A DNA stretch of 64,000 nucleotides from Nemania diffusa (lineage: Eukaryota; Ascomycota; Sordariomycetes; Xylariales; Xylariaceae): NCBI GenBank assembly GCA_038501195.1, contig JBBPUQ010000002.1, positions 4,913,001 through 4,977,000 of the forward strand. Reading direction: 5' to 3'. The notes under the pieces are model-generated. The model ran no database searches and was not told where the DNA came from. It worked only from the letters and a program-made list of their open reading frames with translations. The translations under genes were made by a program, and so were the position numbers. Each line of letters begins with the position of its first letter. Position 1 is the stretch's first letter. Positions 36,701 to 49,584 of the stretch are shown here, piece after piece.

Positions 36701-37205
36701 TATCATAAAGTTCTTAATTGCTAATGGTGCTGATGTCAACGCCCCTTCTGCTGCTGCTGATGGATACACGGCTTTTCAAGCTGCTGCAATGGTGGGCAAT
36801 TTCGAACACGTCCTGTTGTTGCTTGACCACGGGGCTGATATCAATGCCCCGCCCTCGGAGAAACATGGCTACTGTGCGCTCGATGCATCAGTAGCTGCTG
36901 GTCAACTTGACATGGTAAAGTTTCTTCTTAACTTAGGAGCTCTTAGCTATGATCGAGGGGAAAGTGGTTACAGAGGGGCAATTCTTCATGCTGATCAATC
37001 TGAAAACCTAACGTCGCAGGCAATCGCTGACATGATCCGAAAGCATGCTCTGGAAAATGGAAAGAGTGGCGAGGAACTTTCGCCTTATCAAAGACAGTGG
37101 GACGATGATTCTTCAGAATCCAGTGATGACTGGGATGATGTTGACGAAGAAAGCGGCACCTGGTCCGAAAATCAAACCTGCTGGGAAGACTGGTCACATT
37201 TCTAA
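33755..37205 (+). CDS. Clr5-domain protein with C-terminal ankyrin repeats
   Basis: Exons 33755..33906, 33969..34165, 34256..34462 and 34516..37205 give 1081 residues. Acceptors at 34255 and 34515 were chosen because the AG just upstream of each leads to an in-frame stop. Residues 14-70 form a Clr5 domain (DDVWQRNKTTFRRLYLSERRTLKDV...SKYESKLRDLGLRKKM), a helical domain named after a fission yeast silencing factor and common in filamentous fungi. The centre is helical and unassigned. Ankyrin-like repeats lie at about 610-680 (LLQLLLSYGADF, VDRLLEGGVSVNA) and 840-1000 (TALQAAARAGSLDWVRVLVQRGADVN and three more). The tail is acidic (DDDSSESSDDWDDVDEESG). It probably acts in recognition or chromatin; role unknown. 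The first ATG has the CATCATG context. It lies divergent from the HET gene. Confidence 0.88.
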
Positions 37206-38011
37206 CAGCCATATTCGGGGATATTTCCTTTATACTACGTCCTTTAAGTTTGGGAGCAGCTGTTGATAATATTGCATTCGATTTAAGCACTCAATAGTTC
37301 AACGTAAAAGATAGCGTTCCTGCGCCAATAGGGACTTCAAGATACTGTTATAGCTTGGTTGTTATTATTGAGAAAGTGTGTGGCTATATAGAGCAAAAAA
37401 AAAAAAAACAAGAACCAGTATGATGCCAAACACACGGAGAGGGGAGGAAGAAATGGGGCAAGAGGACGAGACAGTATATGACCCCCCCTACATTCACGTG
37501 CTTTACCACTTGACTATCCAGGTGGTCCATATATAAGGTTATAAGTCTTGTAAATATTTGTTAAAAACTTAATTCTATACCACCACGCGACCTGACGCGG
37601 CTCTCATGCAGCGTGTAACGATTAAGGGGCCAAGATAAGCGCGACAAAATACATACATCCATTAGCCGAGACAAGGTCGGTCACCCTCGAAGAGATAAAA
37701 CTTAATATTGGCCATCAATCTATACAGAAGCTTAAAGATGAAGAAACAACAGAAAACTGAGGAGTGTAATATGTTCTAAATTTCCGCTATTTGGCTCCAT
37801 GATATGCAACGTCACCGCGTAAAGGATATAAGTTGACCATCACGGGCAGATACATTTCTATTTTCTTATTAACTAGTAGGTACCGGTTGTATAATGCCAG
37901 TGAAAATCGCAATCAGCTACAAACCGGCGGCTGTGGCTCGCTTTCTTCTTTGACCAAGTGACTGGCCATCAAAAATTATCATAGGCACACGCTATGGACC
38001 ACGACCGATAA
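37206..38011. other. Intergenic region, convergent
   Basis: No coding signal; an A14-type tract lies at 37397-37409. It separates convergent stop codons of the Clr5-ankyrin and SDR genes. Confidence 0.5.
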
Positions 38012-39030
38012 TCAGAACAGGCGTGCGGTGGTAGTCACTGCAGCATCAACAAGGAGGCTTGCACCATTGATGTAACTCGCAGCCGGGCTGCACAAGAATG
38101 CGATTGTGTCGGATACTTCTTCGCATTCTGCCGCGCGCTTGATAGGGACGATAGCTGAGATCATACCTTGCACTTCGGGATTCTTCTCCAGCTCTACATC
38201 AAGCAACGGCGTACGGACCCAGGTTGGGCACACAGCGTTGACTCGAATGCCTTCAGAGGCATGGTCAAGACCTAGACAGTTTTAGAAAGCGCTGTCATGA
38301 TGTTGAACATTTATTCTTACCAGCCATCTTAGTGATGCCCATGAACGCGTGTTTGGAGATGGTGTATGAGCCTTTTCTAGGGAGGCCAACAAACGAATTA
38401 GCGGAGGCAACATTTACAATAACTCCACGGCCAATATCGCGTGTACCATTCCTGCTGCTCCAGGTTTTGGGTTTTTGCTTGCGCATTGCTGCTATTTGGG
38501 CGCGGACACAGATCAAATTACCACGAGCGTTGATGCGCATGACTCGGTCGAAATTATCGATGTCGGTTTCGGCAAAAGGAGCATTAACACCATTGTCAAC
38601 CTGCCCACGGCATAGTCCCGTTAATTCTCCATTGCTGGCTCGCTCAAAATTAAGATAAATCATTACTCACCCCAGCAGCGTTAACCGCGTAGTCGAGGCG
38701 GCCATATTCTTTGACTACGAAGTCCACCATACTCTGAACTGATTTTTCATCTCCCACATCCATTTTGAAAGTAGTAGTCCGGTAGTCTTTATTGCTCGCA
38801 TACTTGTTGCTCTCCTCCGATGAGGCTTTCGCTGTGGTTTCGTTTATGTCTGCAAATACAACGACTGACGCTCCAGCTTCAGCAAGAGAGAAAGCAGCTT
38901 CTCTGCCAATACCCCTCCCGGACTACTCAATAATATCCATTAGTTAGATTCAATATAGAGAGTCACTTGACAAGCAACTACTTACCCCCACAACGAGCGC
39001 GACGCCGTCTAGCTGGGTACTGGAAATCAT
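38012..39030 (-). CDS. Short-chain dehydrogenase/reductase, classical type
   Basis: Minus-strand exons 39030..38986, 38922..38671, 38600..38321 and 38271..38012 give 278 residues, with GTAAGT, GTGAGT and GTAAGA donors. The cofactor motif GSGRGIG (residues 15-21) is assembled across intron 1. VNAAGV follows near 100. The catalytic set is Ser165, Tyr178 and Lys182 (NVASANSF...SYTISKHA), and PTWVRTPLL near 215 is the usual post-active-site loop. Asp at the end of the second strand (VVVFADIN) suggests NAD preference. The substrate is unknown. It is divergent from the efflux pump gene 486 bp away, and an FAD monooxygenase and a PKS relic lie beyond the insertion, so a tailoring role in a former metabolite cluster is likely but inferred. 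Confidence 0.9.
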
Positions 39031-39516
39031 TGTGGCAGGTAGATGTGATGTGGTAATTGAGTTTGACTCTGTAATGAAAAAGGTGGGATTCAGAGTGAGC
39101 AGAAAAGCTGATGACTCGGGAAAGTGATGAGCAGAAGCCGGACAAAGGAAGTAACTTGTCATATTGCCCACCGCTTATCCCTCCAGGGTCGCGAGGTGAG
39201 CCAATGGGGAGCGTGCGAGCCTAGACATGGAGTGCGCGGCATCGAGTTGTACCCAGTATAGCCGACTGTGTTACAAGAGTTGGTGGAGATGAAAGATGCA
39301 AGGACGGTCGGCTTTTCCGCCAATTCGCCAGTGAATAGATAATTATACACCTACTGACCCATAATTCGTGCTGGGTACATCTTACAGGCTGCTCTGCTTT
39401 GTTACTTGTAGTAAACGCCTACTCAGATAAAATACTCACTAGTATAATTCAAGTTTCTCTCTATTATTTGTTTCCCCTTTAACCTCTCCAACATAGCTTT
39501 TCAAACCAAACTTGCC
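39031..39516. promoter_or_regulatory. Bidirectional promoter of SDR and MFS genes
   Basis: The 486 bp between divergent start codons should control both genes. A CT-rich run (TTTCTCTCTATT to CCCCTTTAACCTCTCC, 39452-39490) precedes the MFS start. No clear TATA box or Zn2Cys6 CGG-CCG palindrome is obvious by eye. Confidence 0.55.
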
Positions 39517-40910
39517 ATGTCTGTTCAGGTAAAGTCTCCGTCGCCAGAGGCCGAGAACACCCAAGGACATAACGTAGAGCTCCTCTCGGATCTCGGTGAT
39601 GCCACTCAACTCAATGGACCTTCAGCCGAAGCACCTCCCATTCGAAAGTTAAAGCCTCTCTCTTGGTTCTTCGTCGTCTTTTCCTTACTAGCAGCCTTGT
39701 TTCTCTTTGCCCTCGATAACACTATAGTCGCCAATGTCCAAGGAAAGATTATTCATACGTTTGGGGGCATTGAAAAGCTGCCGTGGATTTCTGTGGCGTT
39801 TGCCTTGGGTGCAGTCGCCACCAATTTGTTATGGTATGTAGTCGCACGAACCCTATTTTTAAGTATTCTACTTCTTACCAGCAAGAAAATAGGGGACAGC
39901 TATTCTCTCACTTTGATGGGAAACCACTTTTCTTAGTGGGCTTGATAATATTTGAAGCCGGCTCCGCTCTTTGCGGCGCGGCTCCGTCCCTGAATGCACT
40001 CATAGGGGGTCGAGCTGTTTGCGGCATAGGCGGAATGGGCATATACTTGGGCACTCTCAACATGGTATCGGCCCTCACCACCGAGCAGGAGAGGCCAATG
40101 TACCTTGGTTTTGTTGGACTTACTTGGGGTATTGGCACTATGTATGCACGATAATCCCTTCCCACTCAGTTCTGCTGCTGACCTTAGAAATAGTCTCGGT
40201 CCTATAATTGGAGGCTCGTTCGCTGATAGCTCTGCCACATGGAGATGGTCCTTCTATATCAACCTAGTTATTGGAGGCGTCGCTGCGCCCGTATACCTCT
40301 TTCTCTTACCAGTGACTGATCCAAAGCCAGGTTTAAACCTGACTTCCCGAGTAAAGAGCTTGGACTTCGCTGGAGCTATACTTAGCGCCGGGGCAATAAC
40401 TACTCTTGTAATGGGGATTGCGTTCGGTGGTAGTGTTTACTCCTGGCACAGCGGCCAAACAATAGCCCTTTTTGTGACAACGGGTATTCTCTGGCTGGCA
40501 TTCATAGTGCAGCAACGCCTATGCCTACTTGTCAAGCCCGAAAATCGTCTATTCCCGACTTCCCTAGTTAAGTCGTGGGAGATGGACATTCTGTTCGCTC
40601 AAGTGGCCAGTGCGCAAGTCGTCGTTACGGTTCCAATATACTTCATCCCGCTCTACTTTCAGTTTGCGAAGGCCGAGACAGCTCTCAGGAGTGGTGTTCA
40701 GCTTCTACCATTCGTCTTGCCTCTTGTTTTTGCTGTCATGGTCAACGGAAGCGTCATGGCTCAGCTTGGTTACTATATGCCATGGTACCTAATCGGCTCC
40801 GCCCTTGCGTTAGCAGGAAGTGTATTGCTATACACCATTCATGTAGACACAAGAGAAGGTTCTGTTTATGGATACTCTGTTCTGACGGCTTTTGGTGTGG
40901 GCTTGTTCTC

Positions 40911-40915
40911 ACAGG
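40911..40915. repeat. Target site duplication, left copy (ACAGG)
   Basis: ACAGG directly precedes the left LTR and is repeated directly after the right LTR at 58209-58213. Five bases is the usual length for LTR retrotransposon integration. The MFS frame passes through it. Confidence 0.9.
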
Positions 40916-41122
40916 TATAGTAACTCCCACCTTACTCAGCAAAGCACTCACGAGTATAAAAACACTCAATTAGTGCACAAAAGCTAAATTTTAATATAAA
41001 GACTTATCTAAATAATATATTAAGCTAAAAAATAAGTTTAATAAAAAGCTATAAAATAAAATATATAACTTAAATTTATAGCTTAAAGCTTTATAAACTT
41101 TATTTAGTTATATAACTTTATA
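40916..41122. repeat. Left LTR (207 bp)
   Basis: Aligns without gaps to 58002..58208 at a constant offset of 17,086. All differences seen are C/T or G/A. The outer (left) part still holds C and G (ACTCCCACC, CACTCACGAG) while the inner part is fully A/T. Confidence 0.92.
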
Positions 41123-42100
41123 ATTTTTAGTATTTGAACTAAAAATTGCGTTTTTACAATATAATATTAGTTAAAACAATATATAAATAAAAAAAAAGCT
41201 ATTTATATATGTTATAAATAAAATATATGTTAACTATTATTTACTGTTTTTGAAATTAAATAATAAAGTATAAAATATAGTATATAAATTTTTAGTATTA
41301 AATTTATAACTAGTAATTTTTAAAATAATATTAATAATATAAATATTAAATTTTTTTTAAAATTTTTAAATATATTTTAAATGCTTTTTTTTAAAAAAAA
41401 TAAAGTTATATTTGTTTTTTTATTAAACAGTAAAAAAAACATTGTTAAAAAAAAAAAATATATATAAAGTTTTTTTAAAATATATTATATTTTATTAATA
41501 AAGCTAAATAAAATAAAAAACTTATTTTAAAAAAAAAAGTTAATAATTATAAAACTTAAAATTTATTTTATTATTATTAAAAGTAACTATTGTAATAATT
41601 AATTAATAATAATTAATTATAATAAGTTTAGTTTAAAAATGCAAAAAAATAACAAGTTTTTAATAGTTAATAAAAAATAATATATATTATAAAATAAATT
41701 ATATATAAAAACAAACAATTTAAGTAATAAATATTTAATATATATTAATAAATTTAAAATTATTTAGTTGCTATATTTATAAAATAAATTTAAGCTATAT
41801 AATTAGTTATAAATTTAGTAAAATTTAATTGATTATTTAAAACTTTAAATAATTAAAATATATAAACAGTATTATATAATAAAAATTTTTTTTTAATAAA
41901 GTTTTAATTTTATTTAACTATTATATAATATTTTATATAAACTATTGCTAATTTTAAATATATTTTTATAGTTTAACTATTTTATTTTATATTTTTTAAT
42001 CAATTTATATTTTTTAATTATTTTAATTAATTTATATATTTTAAATAATTTATATTTTTAAATTAAATTATATTTTTTAATTAATTTATATTTTTTAATT

Positions 42101-42215
42101 AACTTATATATTTAATTAATTAAATTATATATTTTAGTTATTTTAAATAAAAAGTATAACTTATATATTTAGTTAATTAAACTATATATTTTAGTTATTT
42201 TAAACAAAAAATTTA
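42101..42215. repeat. 57-bp tandem duplication inside the AT block
   Basis: AACTTATATATTT recurs at 42101 and 42158, followed in both copies by a TTAATTAA-type stretch and TATATTTTAGTTATTTTAAA. The sequence before it (41990-42100) contains further diverged units built on TTAATTTATATTTTTTAA. Confidence 0.7.
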
Positions 42216-45200
42216 AATAAATTTATTAGTGCTTAAGTATTAATTTATATTATTAAGTTTAGCTATTAATGCTTTTTTTTTAAAAATTTCTAAACTATTT
42301 TTTTTTTAAACGTTATATTTTGTTTTTTTTTAAGCTGTTTATATTTTTAACAATTAACTTAATATTATATAATATATTAGTTTATAAAATCGATATTTAT
42401 ATTAAACTTAGTTTAAAAAACTTTTAATAAAAAATTGTTTTATTTGTTTTTAAATTTTTTAAAAGTTTTATAAAACTTTTAAATATAATTAAACAAAAAA
42501 GTTTAGTATATATATTAAAAATAAAAAAGTTATAACTAAACTAAAGTTTTTATAAAAAGCTTTAAATTAATAATATAGCTATAAATATAATATTACAATT
42601 TATAATTATTATATTTATTTATTATACAAATAAAAGTGTTGTAATAATTATAACAATTTTTACAATATAAACTTTTTTATAAAAACTTTTTGTTTAAATA
42701 AATATAAACTATACTATATTTAATATAATAATATTTAAATTATTATAACTATAAAACTTATTTAAATTTTATATAAAAGTTTAATTTTTTTTAAACTATT
42801 GTATTAACAATTTATATATTAGTAAAAAATACTTTTGTAAAAAGTAGTAAATTTAATTTAAAATTTTTAAAAAATTCTAGTTTTAATGTTTTAACAAAGT
42901 TAATAATACAAATATTACACTTACTACTTTAAACTTTAATTTTTGTACAAATTTTAATTAAATCAAAAATTTATTCGCTAATATATAGTTAATTAAAATA
43001 TTGCTTAATATTAATAACTTATATATTATATAACAATATAATAATAATTTTAATACATTTATTTAAATTATTAAATAATAAAACAATTATATATAAATTA
43101 AACTTAAAAATTAATATAACAATTTAAATAATAAGTTATATATATATATTATTAATAAAACTAATATTAATAAATATTTTATATTTTCTGTTTATATTTA
43201 AAAAAATAAAAAAGCTTTAAATAATATTAATAATAAATTTTTGTAAAAATTACTATGTTTTGTTTATTTTAATACTGTTGAAATAAATATTAAATTAGTT
43301 TTTAAAAACAGTTTAGTTTTTATACATTATACTATTATAAAAAACTTTGTTAATAAAAACAAAAACATTTTTAAAAGTTTTATAATTAATATTTAATTAA
43401 AACTATTAAAATATATTTAAATAAATTATTTATATTATAAAAATAAGTTTTAATTATAAAACAAATAAATTTAAAAAATATTATTTTTTAGTTTTAAAAA
43501 AATATATATTAGTTATAAAAACTAAAAAAAAAAGTTATTTCATATTTTTAATAAACAATTTAATTGTAATTTTAAAATATAAAATAAATAAAATTAAAAT
43601 AAAAAGTTCAATAATTTAAAATATTTTATTAATTTATAAAAATTTAAGTACTATTAATTTATTTATAATATTAATTGCAAAAAATATACAAATAATTATA
43701 GTAATATTTATAAATAGTTATATAATAAAACTAATTATAGCTTTAAAATATTATTTAATACTATTAATATTTTAAAATTAAAAACTATATTGTTAAATAT
43801 TAAATATAGTATAAATTGTTTATATATTAATATTAAATTAGTTATACTTAAACATTTAAAAAATAATTTTTAACAATAACTTTAATAAATAAAATATTAT
43901 TAAAGTTAATATATATATTTTATTAGTTATTTCAATAATTTTATATATAAGCTTTTAAAAATTTAAAAAATTAACAATATTTTAGTTAAAAAGTGAATTT
44001 TTTTTTGTTTTTTTTATAAAAAATAAAAAAGTTTACAAAATTAATAATTTTTAAATAACAAAATGTTTTATATATAAGTTTAATATATAAAAAATATTAA
44101 AAATTGCAATAAAAACATTATTTAATTATTTATTATTTTTTGCTATTACAATAATAACATTAAATAAAACTACTAAAGTTTTGTTAAATTTTAAAACAAC
44201 TTTTGTAAATATATTAACTATTACTATATTAACTAATTTAATTAATTTGTTTTTATTTTATATTAAACTTTATATATTAAATATATTTATGTTTTTTTAA
44301 CTGCTATTTATACTGTTTTTTTAATTGCTGTTTTTAATAAACTAATTTTTATTAATTTTTTTTTTATTAGTTTTTTTTTCGTTTATTTTATTAATATATT
44401 TATAAAATAAAATAATTTGTTTTTTATATTTAAAATTGCAGTATTATAAATATACTAAAATGTTTATAATATAGTTTTTTAATTAATCGGTTTTATAAAC
44501 TTGCAATTTAAGCTTTTTTTAATTAAATTTTACTTTTTTTTATTTATTTAAAACTATAATTAGTTTTTTAAAAACTAAATTATTAGTTTTATTAAAAACA
44601 AAAAAAACTAGTATTAATATTTTTATAAATATTAATACGTTAAATTAAAATAATAATAAAAATAAAATAGCTATTATATATATTTTATTACTTTTAAAAT
44701 AGTTTAATAATACTTTTATACTATAAAAAAATATTTTGTTTTTATTAAAAATAAACGCTTGTTAATTAAAATCAAATTAAAAAACTTGTTTAAATATACA
44801 ATTTAAATCTGTTTAAATAATACTTTGTTATATTATTTATTAGTTTAAACAATTAATTAGTTTTTTGAATTGTTGTTTTTAAACTTTTGTTACTATATTT
44901 ATATTTACTAAATTTAATATAAATTTAACAATAATTAAAACTAAAATAAGCTTTTAAAGTTAATTTTAAACTAATATTATAGCAATATATTGTTTAAATA
45001 AAATATTAGCTATTTTTTAAAAAATATAACAAAATATTAAATAAATTATAACATTAAAATATATAAAATTTTAATTGTTAAAGTTAGCAAAATATTACAT
45101 AAGTTTAATATTATTTATAAATTTATAAAAGTTTATAATTATTTTAGCTATAGTTTTAATTTAAACTGCTATTATTTATTTATAAATTGCTTATAAAAAT

Positions 45201-48200
45201 AAAACTTTAAAAAAAAACTTAGCTATATTAGCTACTAACTATTAAAAATACTTATTAATATTGAACTTTTTTAAAATGTTAATAATAAATATTTTAATTT
45301 TTATTAATAATATTTTATTTTATAATTTCAACTATTTTAACATTTTAAATACTTTAATATAAAATGTTAATACTTTTATTAATTTTTATTTTTGTAATAT
45401 AGTTATATATATAGTACTATATAACAAAAGTTCTAGTTTAAAATTTTAAAATATATAAAAAATATATTTGTAAACATATTTAATAATAAAACTGTTAATT
45501 TAGTTATACTATATAATAAAATATTCAAAATTGTTTTTAGTTTTATTTTATAACAATAATTTAAAGTATTATTTAATAAATATTGTTTATTAATTAAATA
45601 TAATAATGTTATTATTGTAATAAATTTTATTTAAAGCTTAATATATAATTGCTTTTTATATATTAAATTTATTAAAATTTTTGTTATATTTTTTAATATT
45701 AACAATATATTTAATAATAATTTTAATGTTTTGTTTAAACAAATTTTTAGTTTTTATATTATATTAAACAAACTTAAAATTATAAAGCTCAATATAAAAC
45801 TAGTTTTTTAAACAAAATAAAATAACAAAGTTTAGTTTATTGTTTATAAAAATAAACAGCTATTTTATATTGTATAAAAAGTTTAAATTTTAAATAAAGT
45901 TTAATATATAAAAAATTACAAACTTTTTACATTTTATAAAAGCAGTAATTTTTTTACTATATTTATATTTTTTATAAACTGCTATTACTAATTTAATAAA
46001 TCATTTAAGTATTAATATTTAAATCTTTTAATATTTTTAACAATATAAAACTGCTTAATAATTTAGTAAAATATTGTTAAGTTTAGTAAAAATTTTTAAA
46101 AAAATATAATTAGTTTAAATATTTTTATATAAGTTAATAGTATAATACTAATACTTTTTACTAAATAATATTTATATGTTATATAACTTTTATAATAGTA
46201 TAAAAAAACAAATTTAAAATTAAATCGCTATATTTTAAAGCTAAAATTAATTTATAAAAAGCTTATATATATTTTCAAATTTTTTATTTTATATTTACTA
46301 AAGTTTATAACACTGCTTTTTTTATTAAATATAATAAACTTTTATAGTATATTTTAAAAGCTAAAAAACAATATTTAAAACTTATACAAAAAATAAAGTT
46401 ATAAAAAAAATAGTTCAAATATAGTTAATAATAAACTAAACTAAAAAGTTAAAATTTACTTTAGTAATAAATAATATAACTAAAAATATAGTATAATTAA
46501 TATAAATATTTATAAAAATAATACTGCATTGTTTATTTTAAAAACAGTACAAATAAAACAGCTAAATTGTTTTAATTTTTTTGTTTGTATTATTTATTTC
46601 GATTTATATTTACAAATTTAACATTTAATTTTATATTAATAAAATAATATAATTATTATAATATAGTACAAAAAATATAAATACTGTTTAAACTTATTTT
46701 TATTTTTTTATAGTATTAAAAAATATTATAAAAATATTTATAACTGTAGCAAAAAAAAATAATATATAATAAAACTTAAATTAGCTTAACTTATTAAATT
46801 TTTATTTAAATTAGTTTTTATATATTTACTATTTGTTGATTTTTTTTTTTATATATAATAAAACGTTAATATTTATAAAATTAAAAATGTTATATTTTGT
46901 GCTATAATATATTTTATAATAAACTTTACTTAAAAACTAATAATTATTTACTAATTATAGTTATAAAATATTAAAACATTTTATTTGCTAATATTTTTTG
47001 TTTTAATATATAAAACATTGTTTAATAAAACAACTTTTATATTTAAGTTTATAGTACTAAAAACTACAATTAGTACAAAAAATCTAAATAATTTTGCATA
47101 TTTAATAATAAATAAAATTATATTTAATAAAAGCACAAATTTAATAAAAAAATTTATTATATATAACATTTATATAAACAAAGTTTATTTTACTGTTATA
47201 GCTTATTATAAATATTACTGCAGCTTTTTAGTTATTTATAAAATAAATATAGCATTAATTATTAATAAAAAAAAACAACTAAAAAAACTTTTTATTATTA
47301 TATAAAAACTAATATATTTTTATATAAAATATACAATAAAAAACAAAGTTATATTTAAACTTAAAAATAAAAGTTTAAAACTAAAAGTTTTTAAATTTAC
47401 AAACAGTAATATTTTTTAAATTTTTAACAGTAAATATATTATTAAAACTAATTTATAAAAATATACTATTAAAGTTAAAAATAATATTAATAAAATAAAA
47501 AAATATTTAATAAATATAAATATTTTAGCTAATATAAAAATTCCAATAAATAAAAAATATTTATTTATACTATTAAAAATTAGCAATAAGTTATTTTATA
47601 ATATTATAAAATATTAAAGTTTTATATATAAAAACAAATATTAATTTAAACTTTATATATAAGTTCTAATAAAAATTAAATAGTATTAAAAACAAAAGTT
47701 TAAAAGCAGTATTAAAAACAAAAAATAATTTGTTTTTGTTGTTTAATATAAACTATTAATATAAAAGTATATAAAAAAAATATTTTAAAAATATAAGTTT
47801 ATTATATAACTAAAGTATTTAATTATTATATTTAACAACTAAAATAATAAAAATAATAAAAAAGTTTTTTTTTTTTTTAAAAATAAAAAAAACAATAGAA
47901 GCAATAAAAATAGTTTTATATTTATTGCTTAATATAAACTAATACTAATAAGCAAATATTTTAGTTAAAATAATAATAAAAAAAGTAAAAATTATATTAG
48001 TTTAAACAAAAACAACAATATTAACTTTATAAAAGTTATTTATAATATTTAAATTAATTAAATTAAAGTTTATAAAAAAATTGTAATTACTTGTTTTTTT
48101 TTTTGCTTTTTTTTTTGCTTTATATTATATTGTATATTGCTATTATTAATAAACTTTGCAGCGCTATACTTAACTATTTAGTACTATAACTACAAGTTTA

Positions 48201-49116
48201 AACATTTTATTAAATAAATTTAGTAATAAATAAAAAAATACTAAAATTAATTTATATAAAAAAATAGCACAGAAAATATAACGATATAAAAATAGCTAAA
48301 CAATATAAAAAAAATTAAAATTAACTAGTGCTAAAAATAAATGTATATAAAAAAAAACTATAAAAAAAAGCTATAGTACAAATATAAATAAATTTTATAT
48401 AAAGTTGCTATTTTTATATACTATAGCGCTTGCTTGTTATATTTGCTAGTTATTACATTTTTTTTGTTATAAAATATTACATTTACTATTATAAAAATAT
48501 TACAAATATATATTTATGTAAAAAATAGCAAGTATATATTTATAAAAAAAGTAAAATATTTAAATATTTATAAAAATATAAAAATATTTAAACTAATAAT
48601 ATTAACAGCTTTTTTATATATATAAAAATTAAATCTAATACTTTAAATAAAATAAATTAAAAAATTTAATATAAAAAATAAAAATAATAATGTTTTTTTT
48701 AGTAAATATAAAACTTTATATTTATAATAATAGTACTGCTTAACTAGCTAAGTTATTTATTTAAAAAAACAAAAAGAAAAAAGAAAAAAAGCGTAAAAAA
48801 AAAAAAAGAAAAAAAAAAAACAAAAAAAAACAAAAAAACAAAAAAGCTAAATATATAAAATAACAAACTAAAAAAATTACATATAAAACTAAATAAATTT
48901 GTAAAACTGCTATTTTTTTTTTTTATTATTATATTAATTGCTTATATATTATATTGTTTTAATAAATTTTTGCTACTTTATTAGTTTTTATAAATATTAA
49001 ATTATATAAAAGTATATTTTAATTTATATTTTATTTAATTAAACAGCAAAATAATATTTTTTATAAACTTTAACAATATAGTTAAAATTTATAATTTAAA
49101 CATTTTTAAAATATTA

Positions 49117-49310
49117 AAGTTTAAACTTATATTAGTTTAAATAATGTTTTTATATTATAGTTTTTTAAATGTTATTATTTAATATTTTATTTGTTAAATT
49201 AGTACTGTTTTTTTAAATAAACTTTGTTATATTATAATAAACAATTTAAAATATTAAAGTTTGAATTTATATTTTAATACTATTTTTTTAAATAAACTTT
49301 GTTATATATA
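49117..49310. repeat. Degenerate direct repeats inside the AT block
   Basis: AAAATATTAAAGTTT occurs near 49117 and again near 49249 with similar flanks. A second pair reading TTTTTTTAAATAAACTTTGTTATAT starts near 49208 and 49284. They suggest a short tandem array predating the A/T collapse. Confidence 0.55.
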
Positions 49311-49566
49311 ATAATTAAAAAAGTTTATATATTTAAAAATATAATTGTTTTGTTAATATTGTTTAGTTGCTTGTTATATAAGCTTAAAATATTATAATAT
49401 TAAAAAGTTCAAACTTTAAATATATTAATATATTGTATTAATAAATCTTTTAAATTTTAAATCTTGTAATAAAAAAAATATTAAATTAAATTTAAATAAG
49501 TTTTTTTTATATGTTAAAGCTAAAACGAGCAGTAAAGCAGTTTTTTGTAAAATTTTTTAAATAAGT

Positions 49567-49584
49567 GTTAGCTAAAAAGCTAAC
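49567..49584. repeat. Perfect 7-bp hairpin in a GC-richer island
   Basis: GTTAGCT, loop AAAA, AGCTAAC. It sits in a 230-bp island (about 49530-49760) that keeps CC, GG and CG dinucleotides otherwise nearly absent from the block. An inverted 10-mer TGTAAATCGG/CCGATTTACA (near 49597 and 49706) lies in the same island. Confidence 0.75.

Noticed and set aside
46985..47305. Open frame of about 106 codons in the AT block
   Set aside because: Lys/Ile/Asn/Phe-only composition follows from A/T sequence, and a frame on the opposite strand overlaps it. No motif.
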